NCBI GenBank assembly: GCA_947627825.1
Contig: CANQXO010000091.1
Location: 1-5,269, forward strand
Direction of reading: 5' to 3'
Origin: an uncultured Clostridia bacterium
Lineage (GTDB): Bacteria; Bacillota_A; Clostridia; TANB77; CAG-508
Length of the DNA: 5,269 bases
The position numbers and the translations under genes were made by a program. The notes below the pieces were generated by a model, which did not search any database, had not been told where the DNA came from, and saw only the letters and a list, made by a program, of their open reading frames with translations. Shown here in pieces: positions 1 to 5,269 of the stretch. The stretch's first letter is position 1; each line of letters opens with the position of its first letter.

Positions 1-962
1 TACTTAGGTCTAAATCTTGGACTCTTTGATTCTTGGTCTTTGATTATTTCAATTCTATCATAAACTCCCATGGTAATATTAGTTCCACCACATTTATCGC
101 ATTTTATTGCAGGTGGGTTTGTTTCAATCGAACAATTGCAGTCTTCACAAAAGCTTCTATTGTACTTTCCAAGCTTTGGGTCTAGTCCATAATTTGCAAT
201 TATTTTTCTTCCATCTTCCATTCTTATAGCTTTAAAAATTTCATTAAAGCTAATATCTTTCACTAATAATTTATTGTATTCTCTTGCTATTTTTGGAAGC
301 GAATGTGCATCAGAATTTGTTATAAAGTTTTTATTTTGTAGTTCAGATATTTCATCTGCGATGCTTGTATCAGCACTTAATCCAAGTTCAATAGCAAATA
401 TTTTATTATACTTTTCTTTAAAAATTCTTTCTAATCTTCTAGTGCAATTTCCATAGTAGCTTTTGAAAGGAGTAAAGGCATGTGCTGGTATTAAAACTCC
501 ATTATATTTTTCCACAATATCTATCAATTCATAGCCCGAAACATCTGACCTTTGCGTGCTGAGTGTTATATTTTTGATATGTTTTGACATTTCTTGTGAA
601 AAGCCCTTCATATCTTTCAAAGTAGGAAAATAGCAGCAATTATGAGCACTGCCTGTTTTCCCATCTTCATTTTTTTCTGAAGTTTCTACTTCACTTCCTA
701 GAATTATACAAACTTTATCTTTATAAATAATGCCTCCATCTTTAAGTTCATAAGCCTCACCTGTTTTTAAAAAATTTTCAATATCTTCTATTACATATGG
801 AGAAGCACAATCAATAATTCCAACTACATCAATGCCTTTTCTCTCATAACATTCTTTTGCAATATTTGCAAAATTTAAAGACCTAGCTCCTGTAATTTTA
901 ATTGGCTTTCCGTTTTCACATCTTCCTATATGTACATGTAAATCAGCAAATATTTCGTTCAT
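1..962 (-). CDS. PHP-domain endonuclease Q family protein (TIGR00375-like), partial at C-terminus
   Basis: Reading the minus strand from an ATG at 962 gives 320 open codons running off the left edge. The N-terminus carries the PHP signature DLHVH (residues 7-11). Further likely metal ligands are D51 in GIID, E91 in GSEVE, H107, H161 in PAHAF, and D218/H220 in NSDAH. A cysteine cluster follows (C272, C275, C277, then C288 and C291), like the zinc-binding part of EndoQ proteins. Stretches such as HIGR, GKP.KIT, ITLS.QR, AHAFTPFKS.YG and NSDAHSL.KIAREY match this family as I remember it. Known members nick DNA 5' of deaminated bases such as uracil, hypoxanthine and xanthine; annotations also call them putative helicases. 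Function here is inferred from the family. An AAAGGA ribosome site lies 9 bases before the ATG. The codon after residue 320 begins TA, so it is either Tyr or a stop; family length favours continuation. The gene follows the hairpin at 1003-1045, and no clear promoter of its own is visible. Confidence 0.85.
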   Translation of the reverse strand, partial: MNEIFADLHVHIGRCENGKPIKITGARSLNFANIAKECYERKGIDVVGIIDCASPYVIEDIENFLKTGEAYELKDGGIIYKDKVCIILGSEVETSEKNEDGKTGSAHNCCYFPTLKDMKGFSQEMSKHIKNITLSTQRSDVSGYELIDIVEKYNGVLIPAHAFTPFKSYYGNCTRRLERIFKEKYNKIFAIELGLSADTSIADEISELQNKNFITNSDAHSLPKIAREYNKLLVKDISFNEIFKAIRMEDGRKIIANYGLDPKLGKYNRSFCEDCNCSIETNPPAIKCDKCGGTNITMGVYDRIEIIKDQESKSPRFRPK

Positions 963-1002
963 TACTGCGTTTCCTTTCTCAAAAAATGAATATTTTAGGC
1001 CG

Positions 1003-1045
1003 AAAAATAGAGAGGCAAGAAAATCATTCTTGCATTCTCTTTTTC
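1003..1045 (-). terminator. Rho-independent terminator, potentially bidirectional
   Basis: The core stem pairs 1015-1021 with 1027-1033 (GCAAGAA with TTCTTGC) around a 5-base loop. It extends outward through 1009-1014 with 1035-1040, with one bulged base at 1034. On the minus strand the stem is followed by TATTTTT (1009-1003). On the plus strand it is followed by TTTTTCTTT. It lies 22 bases past the stop of the 79-residue gene, so it most likely ends the 1891-to-1063 operon on the minus strand. No plus-strand gene lies upstream that would need it. It also sits 41 bases before the start codon of the EndoQ-like gene, so a role as a leader hairpin for read-through transcripts is possible. Confidence 0.7.
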
Positions 1046-1062
1046 TTTAGTATATATTAAAT

Positions 1063-1302
1063 TTATCTTCCTTCTTCCTCAGGCATAATCGCTGCTTCAG
1101 GTCTGAAGCTATTTTCATAATCTTGTTTTGCTTCTAATGCTTCTGCTTTAATTTCTTCAGGAGTTTTTTCCAATTCTTCCTGTTTATCAATTTTTCTATG
1201 TAATATTTCTGTGTACCTATTATAAGTAGATTTAACAATTCCTAAAGTTTCTTCAAAGGTTGTTGTTCTATTAAATTCACTTGCAATTTCGTCTAAATTC
1301 AT
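1063..1302 (-). CDS. Small acidic helical protein of unknown function (79 aa)
   Basis: I do not recognise this protein. It has 20 acidic and 11 basic residues and neither a signal peptide, a membrane segment nor any cysteine. The N-terminal half (about residues 1-60) is dense in charged and helix-forming residues and may form a helical hairpin or short coiled coil. The last part, from F66, is short, proline-containing and acidic (PEEEGR end), probably a flexible tail. The start is supported by AGGAG (1312-1316) 9 bases before the ATG. The gene begins 28 bases after the stop of the 186-residue HD-GYP-like gene with no promoter or terminator between them, so the two are almost surely co-transcribed and may work together. 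A terminator hairpin follows closely. The good ribosome site, the operon position and the terminator make it a real gene, though its function is open. Confidence 0.72.
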   Translation of the reverse strand: MNLDEIASEFNRTTTFEETLGIVKSTYNRYTEILHRKIDKQEELEKTPEEIKAEALEAKQDYENSFRPEAAIMPEEEGR

Positions 1303-1330
1303 ATTTATTTTCTCCTCTCATTATTATCAA

Positions 1331-1891
1331 TTAAGCTTCAACTGTTTGCATATAATTTACAAATTTTATAAATGGTTTTAATAGTCTATTATTTTTATCT
1401 TTTAAGTTTCTATGCTCTAATAAAACTAGGGCTTCATCTGCTTTAAATCCTATTCTTTCTGGTCTATCTAATAACATTCCTCCGAATTGGTCAGCTAATT
1501 CTAGTAAATCACTTTCTGGATATCTATTTTCTGCTATTGTATATCTGTTTACTCCTTCACATATTCTACAAAATTTATCGTCAAATCCTAAGTCTGATAA
1601 ATATTCTGCACCTCTTTTTGCATAACTTTTTATTTCCTCTAAGTTTGTAGAATTTTCTACTTTTTTACAATCGCAAAGAAGTCTGGCAGTTATAACTAAG
1701 TTATCGTCTATTTCAAATTTAGGATAAAAAACATGTAAATATTCTAAGAAAAACTTAGCAATCAATGTTTTAAATATAACAGAGTTATCATAAAATATGC
1801 CTGTTCTCTTTTTTAAATAATACATTATTTCAAGTTTTTTGCTCCAGTCTTTTTCTCCTAAAATATAATCTGCAAAACTTTCATCACCCAT
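1331..1891 (-). CDS. Degenerate HD-GYP-like domain protein (186 aa), function unknown
   Basis: By eye the middle and C-terminal parts follow the layout of HD-GYP/HD phosphohydrolase domains with key ligands replaced. LLCDCKK (71-77) occupies the place of LLHDIGK, so H of the HD pair is C73 while D74 remains. GAEYLSDLGF (94-103) matches the GA.LL..LGF helix. N115-R116 stand where HH of HHE is expected. RYP (123-125) corresponds to GYP. LADQFGGMLLDRPER (132-146) matches aDvfDAL..dRPyR, and ADEAL (151-155) follows. This predicts no metal-dependent phosphodiesterase activity; a binding or scaffold role is an inference. The N-terminal ~60 residues are helical and hydrophobic-aromatic but show no clear signal peptide. 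AGGAGG (1899-1904) lies 7 bases before the ATG, and a near-consensus promoter lies upstream. It is first in an operon with the 79-residue gene. Alternatively, it may be an unrelated all-helical fold with chance resemblance. Confidence 0.6.
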   Translation of the reverse strand: MGDESFADYILGEKDWSKKLEIMYYLKKRTGIFYDNSVIFKTLIAKFFLEYLHVFYPKFEIDDNLVITARLLCDCKKVENSTNLEEIKSYAKRGAEYLSDLGFDDKFCRICEGVNRYTIAENRYPESDLLELADQFGGMLLDRPERIGFKADEALVLLEHRNLKDKNNRLLKPFIKFVNYMQTVEA

Positions 1892-1919
1892 AAGATGACC
1901 TCCTCTATAATTTAAATGT

Positions 1920-1948
1920 ATTATATGATATTACTTTTCTTCTTTCAA
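1920..1948 (-). promoter_or_regulatory. Sigma-A-type promoter of the HD-GYP-like operon
   Basis: On the minus strand, TTGAAA (1948-1943) is followed after exactly 17 bases by a perfect TATAAT (1925-1920). Transcription should start near 1913, giving a leader of about 20 bases that contains the AGGAGG ribosome site. This is one of the best promoter matches in the window and suggests steady vegetative expression of the 1891/1302 gene pair. Confidence 0.75.
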
Positions 1949-1957
1949 TATTTGTTT

Positions 1958-1994
1958 AAAAAAATTAATATTATTGTAATGACTTTGTAATATT
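1958..1994 (-). terminator. Weak AT-only candidate terminator after tmcAL
   Basis: On the minus strand a 7-bp stem (1988-1994 with 1967-1973, AATATTA with TAATATT) encloses a 14-base loop. It is followed by AA and seven Ts (1964-1958). It lies 50-90 bases past the tmcAL stop and just upstream of the next promoter, which is the right place. The stem has no G:C pair, so it is thermodynamically weak and may be chance in such AT-rich DNA. The remaining sequence between 1995 and 2046 shows nothing recognisable. Confidence 0.3.
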
Positions 1995-2046
1995 CTTTCT
2001 TATTTATATAATTAATATTCTTTATCTGTTAATATCTAAATCTTTA

Positions 2047-3297
2047 TTAAAGAGTTATTAAACCTTTCGTATAATCTAAGCCTGCAAAAGGTGAGTTTGT
2101 ATATTCCAATGTATAAATATCACTAGCTAACTTATCTATTTTTAAAAATCTTTTATAAATATCATTATCAAGATTTGAAGTTTCAAATTTTTTTAATGAA
2201 GTTATAACTTTTTCTTTATTTGTAATTTTAGATATTAATTTTTTTCCATTATCGTTAAAACCCAAAACCCTTATATATGGTACTAAATTTTTCGATAAAT
2301 CGATATCTGCTTTTTTTATTCCAAGAAGAGCATATAATAATATTCTCTGTATTCTCGTTTGTGTATACCTCTTTGATTTTATAGAGTCAATTAATTCTAC
2401 AACACTATTAGTATTTATTGCTGATTTCCTTATTAAATTTTCTAAACCTTCTGTTACTTCTGGTAAGTTTTGTATTTCATCTAAATTCATTGTTCTTAAT
2501 TTGTAAATTATTTCTTTAGAGAAATCGTTTATACTTTTTATAATTGTACCATTATCAATATTTTGTTTTAAAATATTAATCGTTTCTTTTGGTACAACAT
2601 TTTTTATTTCATCAATTCGATTTTCTTTTAATAAATTCCTTATAGCTGTTGCACTAGCAAAATCTGCTTTAATTTCCTTATCATTATAATTTACTTTTTC
2701 TCTTTTAATTAATATTGGAGCAATATTACTATTTAGCCTTTTTAATGCTTTTAAATATTCAATTGCAAGAATATTATTAGAGCCTTCTAATAGATTATTA
2801 TATATATTATTATTTTCATTTTCGATTTGTTTGTTATATACAAGATACTTAACAACTGAGTTCATTCTCGCTACAGGGAAAGAAACTCCTTTACCAACTT
2901 CTTCCTTTAAAATATTTTTATATTCTTTCGGTTCTTGTAATAAAATATCTACTATATCATTAAGTTCTTCTAAATTGTCATTTTCCACACCAAAAGCAAT
3001 TCCATCTATTATTCCTAATTCATTTAGTATATTTATTGCACCATTTGCAAAATTTTCAGCACTTGAAATACTATATACAGTTGGCAATTCTATTACTAAA
3101 TCTATTCCATTCATTATTGCCATTTTTGTTTTTTCCCATTTATCAATGATTGAGGGCTCTCCTCTTTGAGTAAAATTTCCGGATATTACAGCTACTACCG
3201 TATCTGCACTTCCTCTCTTTTTTGATTCTTTTATATGATATAAATGGCCATTATGAAGCGGATTATATTCTGCAATTATTCCTAGAACCTTCGCCAA
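2047..3297 (-). CDS. tmcAL: tRNA(Met) cytidine acetate ligase (TmcAL/YlbM family)
   Basis: This cytoplasmic enzyme family makes N4-acetylcytidine at wobble position 34 of elongator tRNA-Met, using acetate and ATP through an acetyl-adenylate. That helps the tRNA read AUG and avoid AUA. The 416 residues are full length for the family. The N-terminal nucleotidyltransferase-type fold has the ATP-binding HNGH (15-18) within EYNPLHNGH, then SGNFTQRGEP (39-48), DLVIELP (66-72), and FASATAIR (213-220) in place of the ISST.IR motif. NNILAIEYLKAL (174-185) is also a family hallmark. The C-terminal helical region has KRYTQTRIQR (309-318) and PYIRVLGFN (340-348), which the family uses around the tRNA and active site. 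The start is TTG at 3297: MAKVLGIIAEYNP aligns with the family N-terminus, and GGGAGG lies 8 bases before it. It is transcribed divergently from rnhA. The usual regulator or partner genes are not adjacent. Confidence 0.95.
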   Translation of the reverse strand: MAKVLGIIAEYNPLHNGHLYHIKESKKRGSADTVVAVISGNFTQRGEPSIIDKWEKTKMAIMNGIDLVIELPTVYSISSAENFANGAINILNELGIIDGIAFGVENDNLEELNDIVDILLQEPKEYKNILKEEVGKGVSFPVARMNSVVKYLVYNKQIENENNNIYNNLLEGSNNILAIEYLKALKRLNSNIAPILIKREKVNYNDKEIKADFASATAIRNLLKENRIDEIKNVVPKETINILKQNIDNGTIIKSINDFSKEIIYKLRTMNLDEIQNLPEVTEGLENLIRKSAINTNSVVELIDSIKSKRYTQTRIQRILLYALLGIKKADIDLSKNLVPYIRVLGFNDNGKKLISKITNKEKVITSLKKFETSNLDNDIYKRFLKIDKLASDIYTLEYTNSPFAGLDYTKGLITL

Positions 3298-3305
3298 TTT
3301 GTTTT

Positions 3306-3311
3306 CCTCCC
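3306..3311 (-). promoter_or_regulatory. Ribosome binding site that fixes the TTG start of tmcAL
   Basis: GGGAGG on the minus strand, 8 bases before the TTG at 3297-3295. No in-frame ATG lies nearby that would keep the EYNPLHNGH motif. This strong site, plus the family N-terminus starting right after it, makes TTG the start. Confidence 0.8.
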
Positions 3312-3340
3312 TTGATTGGTTTAATAATTACTGATATAAT
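3312..3340 (+). promoter_or_regulatory. Promoter of rnhA (plus-strand half of a shared divergent promoter)
   Basis: TTGATT (3312-3317) is followed after 17 bases by a perfect TATAAT (3335-3340). The predicted transcript start is near 3347, giving a leader of roughly 36 bases. A second TATAAT at 3345-3350 has no well-spaced -35 box. The -10 box lies one base off the -10 box of the opposing tmcAL promoter. Confidence 0.68.
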
Positions 3341-3364
3341 AACATATAATGAATATTTTTACAA
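3336..3364 (-). promoter_or_regulatory. Promoter of tmcAL (minus-strand half of a shared divergent promoter)
   Basis: On the minus strand, TTGTAA (3364-3359) is followed after 17 bases by TATTAT (3341-3336). The predicted start is near 3329, about 32 bases before the TTG codon. The -10 box shares five of its six base pairs with the rnhA -10 box, so the two promoters should compete for RNA polymerase. Confidence 0.6.
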
Positions 3365-3382
3365 TAATTTTGGAGGTTTTGT

Positions 3383-3820
3383 ATGGAAGATATTACAATA
3401 TATACTGATGGTGCTTGTTCTGGTAATCCAGGTCCTGGAGGTTGGGCTTCAATTCTAATGTTTAAGGACAATAAAAAAGAAATTTCTGGCGGTCAAAAAA
3501 ACACCACTAACAATATAATGGAAATTACAGCCGTTATTGAAGGTTTAAAAGCTTTAAAATACCCTTGTAATGTAAATTTATATAGTGACAGTGCATATGT
3601 CGTTAATGCTTTTACACAAGGCTGGATTTATAACTGGATAAAGAACAATTGGAAAACAGCTAGCGGTGATTCTGTAAAAAACAAGGAACTTTGGCAAGAA
3701 TTATATTCTCTTACTAAAATTCATAAAGTTAATTTTATTAAGGTTAAAGGTCATAGTGATAATGAATTTAATAATCGATGTGATGAACTTGCTAGAGAAG
3801 CCATTTCAAAACTTAATTAA
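3383..3820 (+). CDS. rnhA: Ribonuclease HI
   Basis: Cleaves the RNA strand of RNA:DNA hybrids, removing R-loops, replication primer remnants and misinserted ribonucleotide stretches in the cytoplasm. The 145 residues are a full-length bacterial RNase HI. The catalytic set is complete: D9 in [17 protein letters not shown]47 in [10 protein letters not shown]69 in LYSDSAYVV, the flexible-loop H124 in [17 protein letters not shown], and D134. Residues 81-107 ([24 protein letters not shown]) carry the Trp- and Lys-rich handle that grips the hybrid in the E. coli type, so this is type 1 rather than a handle-less form. The start is supported by GGAGG (3372-3376), 6 bases before the ATG. It stands as a single gene divergent from tmcAL. 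No hairpin-plus-U-tract terminator is visible after it, so transcription may continue into the Xre gene 103 bases downstream. Confidence 0.96.
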   Translation: MEDITIYTDGACSGNPGPGGWASILMFKDNKKEISGGQKNTTNNIMEITAVIEGLKALKYPCNVNLYSDSAYVVNAFTQGWIYNWIKNNWKTASGDSVKNKELWQELYSLTKIHKVNFIKVKGHSDNEFNNRCDELAREAISKLN

Positions 3821-3854
3821 TTTTACCAATTATAACCTATTTATTCCGTTTATG

Positions 3855-3866
3855 CGGATATATCCG
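3855..3866. promoter_or_regulatory. Perfect 12-base palindrome, candidate operator upstream of the Xre gene
   Basis: CGGATATATCCG reads the same on both strands and stands out as a GC-ended block in very AT-rich DNA. A third half-site, TCCG, lies at 3845-3848, so the order is TCCG, 6 bases, CGGA, 4 bases, TCCG. The palindrome centre is about 41-42 bases before the predicted start of the Xre transcript and lies just upstream of where a -35 box would be; no good -35 box is present. This fits a regulator binding site, perhaps for the Xre protein itself, but the binding protein is not known. Confidence 0.45.
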
Positions 3867-3886
3867 AATGATGTGATTATTTATTT

Positions 3887-3895
3887 TGTTATACT
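3887..3895 (+). promoter_or_regulatory. Extended -10 promoter of the Xre regulator
   Basis: TGT followed directly by TATACT fits the extended -10 pattern TGnTATAAT. No recognisable -35 box lies 16-18 bases upstream, which is typical when an extended -10 or an activator compensates. The predicted start is near 3902, with a leader of about 22 bases. Confidence 0.5.
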
Positions 3896-3923
3896 TCTTT
3901 TATGAATATAAAGGAGGTATTTT

Positions 3924-4193
3924 ATGAATTTGTCGAATGCCATAATACTTAGAATTCAAGAATTAATGAAGGAAAATAATTTAACTGCCTATAAACTTTC
4001 TTATAAAGCTGGTATATCAAATTCAATTATAAGTGATTGCACAAGAGGTAAAGTAAAAGAGCCAACTATCAGTTCTATTATACACATATGTGAGGGTCTT
4101 GGAATTGAACTTAAAGATTTTTTTGACTCACCATATTTTAAAGATGTAGAAGCAATTGATAGATTTGAAAAAAGAGAAAATAAAGTAAGCTAA
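3924..4193 (+). CDS. Small Xre/Cro-CI family HTH transcriptional regulator (89 aa)
   Basis: A single-domain DNA-binding protein. A Cro/CI-type helix-turn-helix fills residues 6-67: helix 1 IILRIQELMKENNL, helix 2 TAYKLSYKAG (21-30), recognition helix around SNSIISDCTRGK (32-43), then PTISSIIHICEGLGIELKDFF (47-67). The G-K-x-x-x-P-T...I...LGI...FF pattern is typical of the HTH_3 family. The ~20-residue tail is charged with no sensor, protease or membrane domain, so it probably acts as a dimeric repressor or as a partner of another protein. An exact AAGGAGGT (3911-3918) precedes the ATG, predicting strong translation. It stands alone between rnhA and the convergent tyrS, and a palindrome upstream may be its operator. 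Such stand-alone short Xre proteins can be chromosomal regulators or remnants of mobile elements; no phage or toxin gene is visible beside it. Target genes cannot be told from sequence. Confidence 0.88.
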   Translation: MNLSNAIILRIQELMKENNLTAYKLSYKAGISNSIISDCTRGKVKEPTISSIIHICEGLGIELKDFFDSPYFKDVEAIDRFEKRENKVS

Positions 4194-4229
4194 AAAGATT
4201 AGAACTATTAATTAGCTCTAATCTTTTTA
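4191..4229. terminator. Bidirectional terminator between the Xre gene and tyrS
   Basis: A 13-bp perfect stem pairs 4191-4203 with 4217-4229 (left arm TAAAAAGATTAGA). After an A/C mismatch, three inner pairs (4205-4207 with 4213-4215) close a 5-base loop. Five As on the left arm and five Ts on the right arm give a U-tract on both strands. It serves both convergent genes: the Xre stop codon forms the base of the left arm, and the tyrS stop lies 16 bases to the right. Confidence in a termination role is high. Confidence 0.88.
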
Positions 4230-4245
4230 ACTTCTTATTATAATT

Positions 4246-5269
4246 TTAATTTATTATCAATTTGCAAAAATTCTTCTTTCCTTTTTTTAGTATAACTTCA
4301 TTTCCAAATGTTGACTTTGAAATTATATAATTACTATCTGATATTTTTTCATCATTAAGCATAATACCACCTTGCGTAACAAGTGTTCTTGCCTGTCCTT
4401 TAGATGGTGCAAAACCTGCTGATATAATTGCATCTAAAATTGTTGCTCCATCGTTAAGTTCTGTTTGTGGCATATTAGCTGTTACACCATTTCCACTAAA
4501 AAGTGCTTCAGCAGTTTCTTCTGCCTTTTTTGCTTCTTCTTCTCCATGTATTAATTTAGTAATTTCAAAAGCAGCAACTTTTTTAGCTTTGTTAATTTCT
4601 TCACCTTGCATTGCTGTCAATTTATTTATTTCTTCACTAGATAAAAATGTAAGCATATTTAATACTCTACCTACAACAGCATCATCAATATTTCTCCAAT
4701 ATTGGTAAAACTCATAAGGTGTTGTTTTATTTTTATCTAGCCATAAAGCACCCTTTTCAGTTTTACCCATCTTTTTTCCTTCTTTTGTTGTAAGAAGTTT
4801 AAAGGTAAAAGCAAATGAATCATCATGACCAAGTCTTCTAATTAGATTTACTCCACCAATTATATTTGACCATTGGTCATTTCCACCAATTTGTAGCTTG
4901 CATCCATACTTATTATATAAAGTTAAAAAATCATAAGATTGCATTAACATATATCCCATTTCAAAAAATGTTAATCCAGTTTCAAGCCTTGCCTTATAAC
5001 ATTCTGCAGATAACATTTTACTGATAGTAAATTGTGAACCAATTTCTCTCATAAAATCAACAAATTTTAAATCAGAAAGCCAATCTGCATTGTTTACAAT
5101 TATTGCTTTGTTTTCTCCTTCGAAACTAATCAATCTGCTTATTTGATTTTTTATACATTCAACATTGTGATTGATTTCTTCCCTAGATAACATTTTTCTC
5201 ATATCTGTTTTTCCAGAAGGGTCACCAATAAAGGCAGTTCCGCCACCCATTAATATTATAGGCTTATGT
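4246..5269 (-). CDS. tyrS: Tyrosyl-tRNA synthetase, N-terminus outside window
   Basis: Class I aminoacyl-tRNA synthetase that charges tRNA-Tyr with tyrosine. About 340 C-terminal residues are visible. The frame stays open to the right edge, reading HKPIILMGGGTAFIGDPSGK, so the ATG at 5250 is an internal Met and not the start. The family has roughly 65-70 more residues upstream, including the HIGH motif, all outside the window. Numbering from that internal Met: YMLMQSYDF (100-108) and QIGGNDQWSNI (120-130) form the tyrosine-binding pocket. KMGKT (160-164) is the KMSKS-loop variant usual in bacterial TyrRS. A helical anticodon-binding region follows. An S4 RNA-binding domain ends the protein (about 270-330, with SKGQARTLVTQGGIMLND). 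All the visible motifs are intact. The gene converges on the Xre gene and ends at the shared terminator. Any T-box leader, common for this gene in the phylum, would lie beyond the right edge. Confidence 0.96.
   Translation of the reverse strand, partial: HKPIILMGGGTAFIGDPSGKTDMRKMLSREEINHNVECIKNQISRLISFEGENKAIIVNNADWLSDLKFVDFMREIGSQFTISKMLSAECYKARLETGLTFFEMGYMLMQSYDFLTLYNKYGCKLQIGGNDQWSNIIGGVNLIRRLGHDDSFAFTFKLLTTKEGKKMGKTEKGALWLDKNKTTPYEFYQYWRNIDDAVVGRVLNMLTFLSSEEINKLTAMQGEEINKAKKVAAFEITKLIHGEEEAKKAEETAEALFSGNGVTANMPQTELNDGATILDAIISAGFAPSKGQARTLVTQGGIMLNDEKISDSNYIISKSTFGNEVILKKGKKNFCKLIIN

Noticed and set aside
274..456. 60-codon plus-strand open frame
   Set aside because: It lies wholly antisense to the EndoQ-like gene, which has clear family motifs; no ribosome site precedes it and the product looks like antisense translation of AT-rich code.
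1063..1302. 79/186-residue gene pair as a toxin-antitoxin or defence module
   Set aside because: Neither protein shows motifs of known toxins, antitoxins or nucleases, and the neighbours are housekeeping genes; the idea has no positive support.
2831..3169. 112-codon plus-strand open frame
   Set aside because: Antisense to the conserved N-terminal half of tmcAL, with a serine/phenylalanine-rich product typical of shadow frames and no ribosome site.
3222..3458. 78-codon plus-strand open frame across the tmcAL-rnhA gap
   Set aside because: It begins antisense to tmcAL and ends inside rnhA in another frame; the hydrophobic stretch at its end is rnhA code misread. No ribosome site.
3821..3886. 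Terminator directly after rnhA
   Set aside because: The only inverted repeats are the short TCCG/CGGA combinations, with 4-bp stems and no following U-tract, so they do not make a convincing terminator.
4197..4223. Inverted repeat at the end of the Xre gene as a recombination or attachment site
   Set aside because: The long stem with A and T tracts between convergent genes is fully explained as a bidirectional terminator.
5248..5250. ATG as the start of tyrS
   Set aside because: The frame stays open upstream and reads HKPIIL before it, matching the interior of TyrRS; the HIGH region must lie further upstream.

Overview
The window is a compact, strongly AT-rich stretch of bacterial chromosome. 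The gene set and the signals (a TyrRS with a C-terminal S4 domain, a TmcAL/YlbM-type tRNA acetate ligase, strong AGGAGG ribosome sites, sigma-A-type promoters, intergenic gaps of tens to about 150 bases) point to a low-GC Gram-positive bacterium, most likely a member of the Clostridia. The exact taxon cannot be read from the sequence. There is no sign of a mobile element, a CRISPR array, or a tRNA or rRNA gene, and no gene-free gap exceeds 300 bases.

Layout from left to right. (1) Bases 1-962, minus strand: a PHP-domain protein of the EndoQ (TIGR00375-like) family, cut by the left edge. (2) Bases 1003-1045: a hairpin with U-tracts on both sides, which ends the next transcript. (3) Bases 1063-1302 and 1331-1891, minus strand: a two-gene operon. 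It encodes a 186-residue protein that reads as a degenerate HD-GYP-like domain lacking its metal-binding histidines, followed by a 79-residue acidic helical protein of unknown function. A textbook promoter (TTGAAA, 17 bases, TATAAT) lies at 1920-1948. (4) Bases 2047-3297, minus strand: tmcAL, starting at TTG. (5) Bases 3383-3820, plus strand: rnhA (RNase HI), divergent from tmcAL. The two genes appear to share a nearly symmetric bidirectional promoter whose two -10 boxes lie almost on the same base pairs. (6) Bases 3924-4193, plus strand: a small Xre-type regulator, with a 12-base perfect palindrome just upstream of its extended -10 promoter. (7) Bases 4191-4229: a strong hairpin terminator between convergent genes. 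(8) Bases 4246-5269, minus strand: tyrS, cut by the right edge.

The recognised genes are mainly housekeeping: tRNA charging, tRNA wobble acetylation, RNA:DNA hybrid removal and probable repair of deaminated DNA. They are arranged as separate short transcription units rather than one pathway operon. The parts least explained by known biology are the HD-GYP-like/79-residue gene pair, the shared-core divergent promoter, and the palindrome in front of the Xre gene. None of these amounts to clear evidence of a new defence or mobile system.
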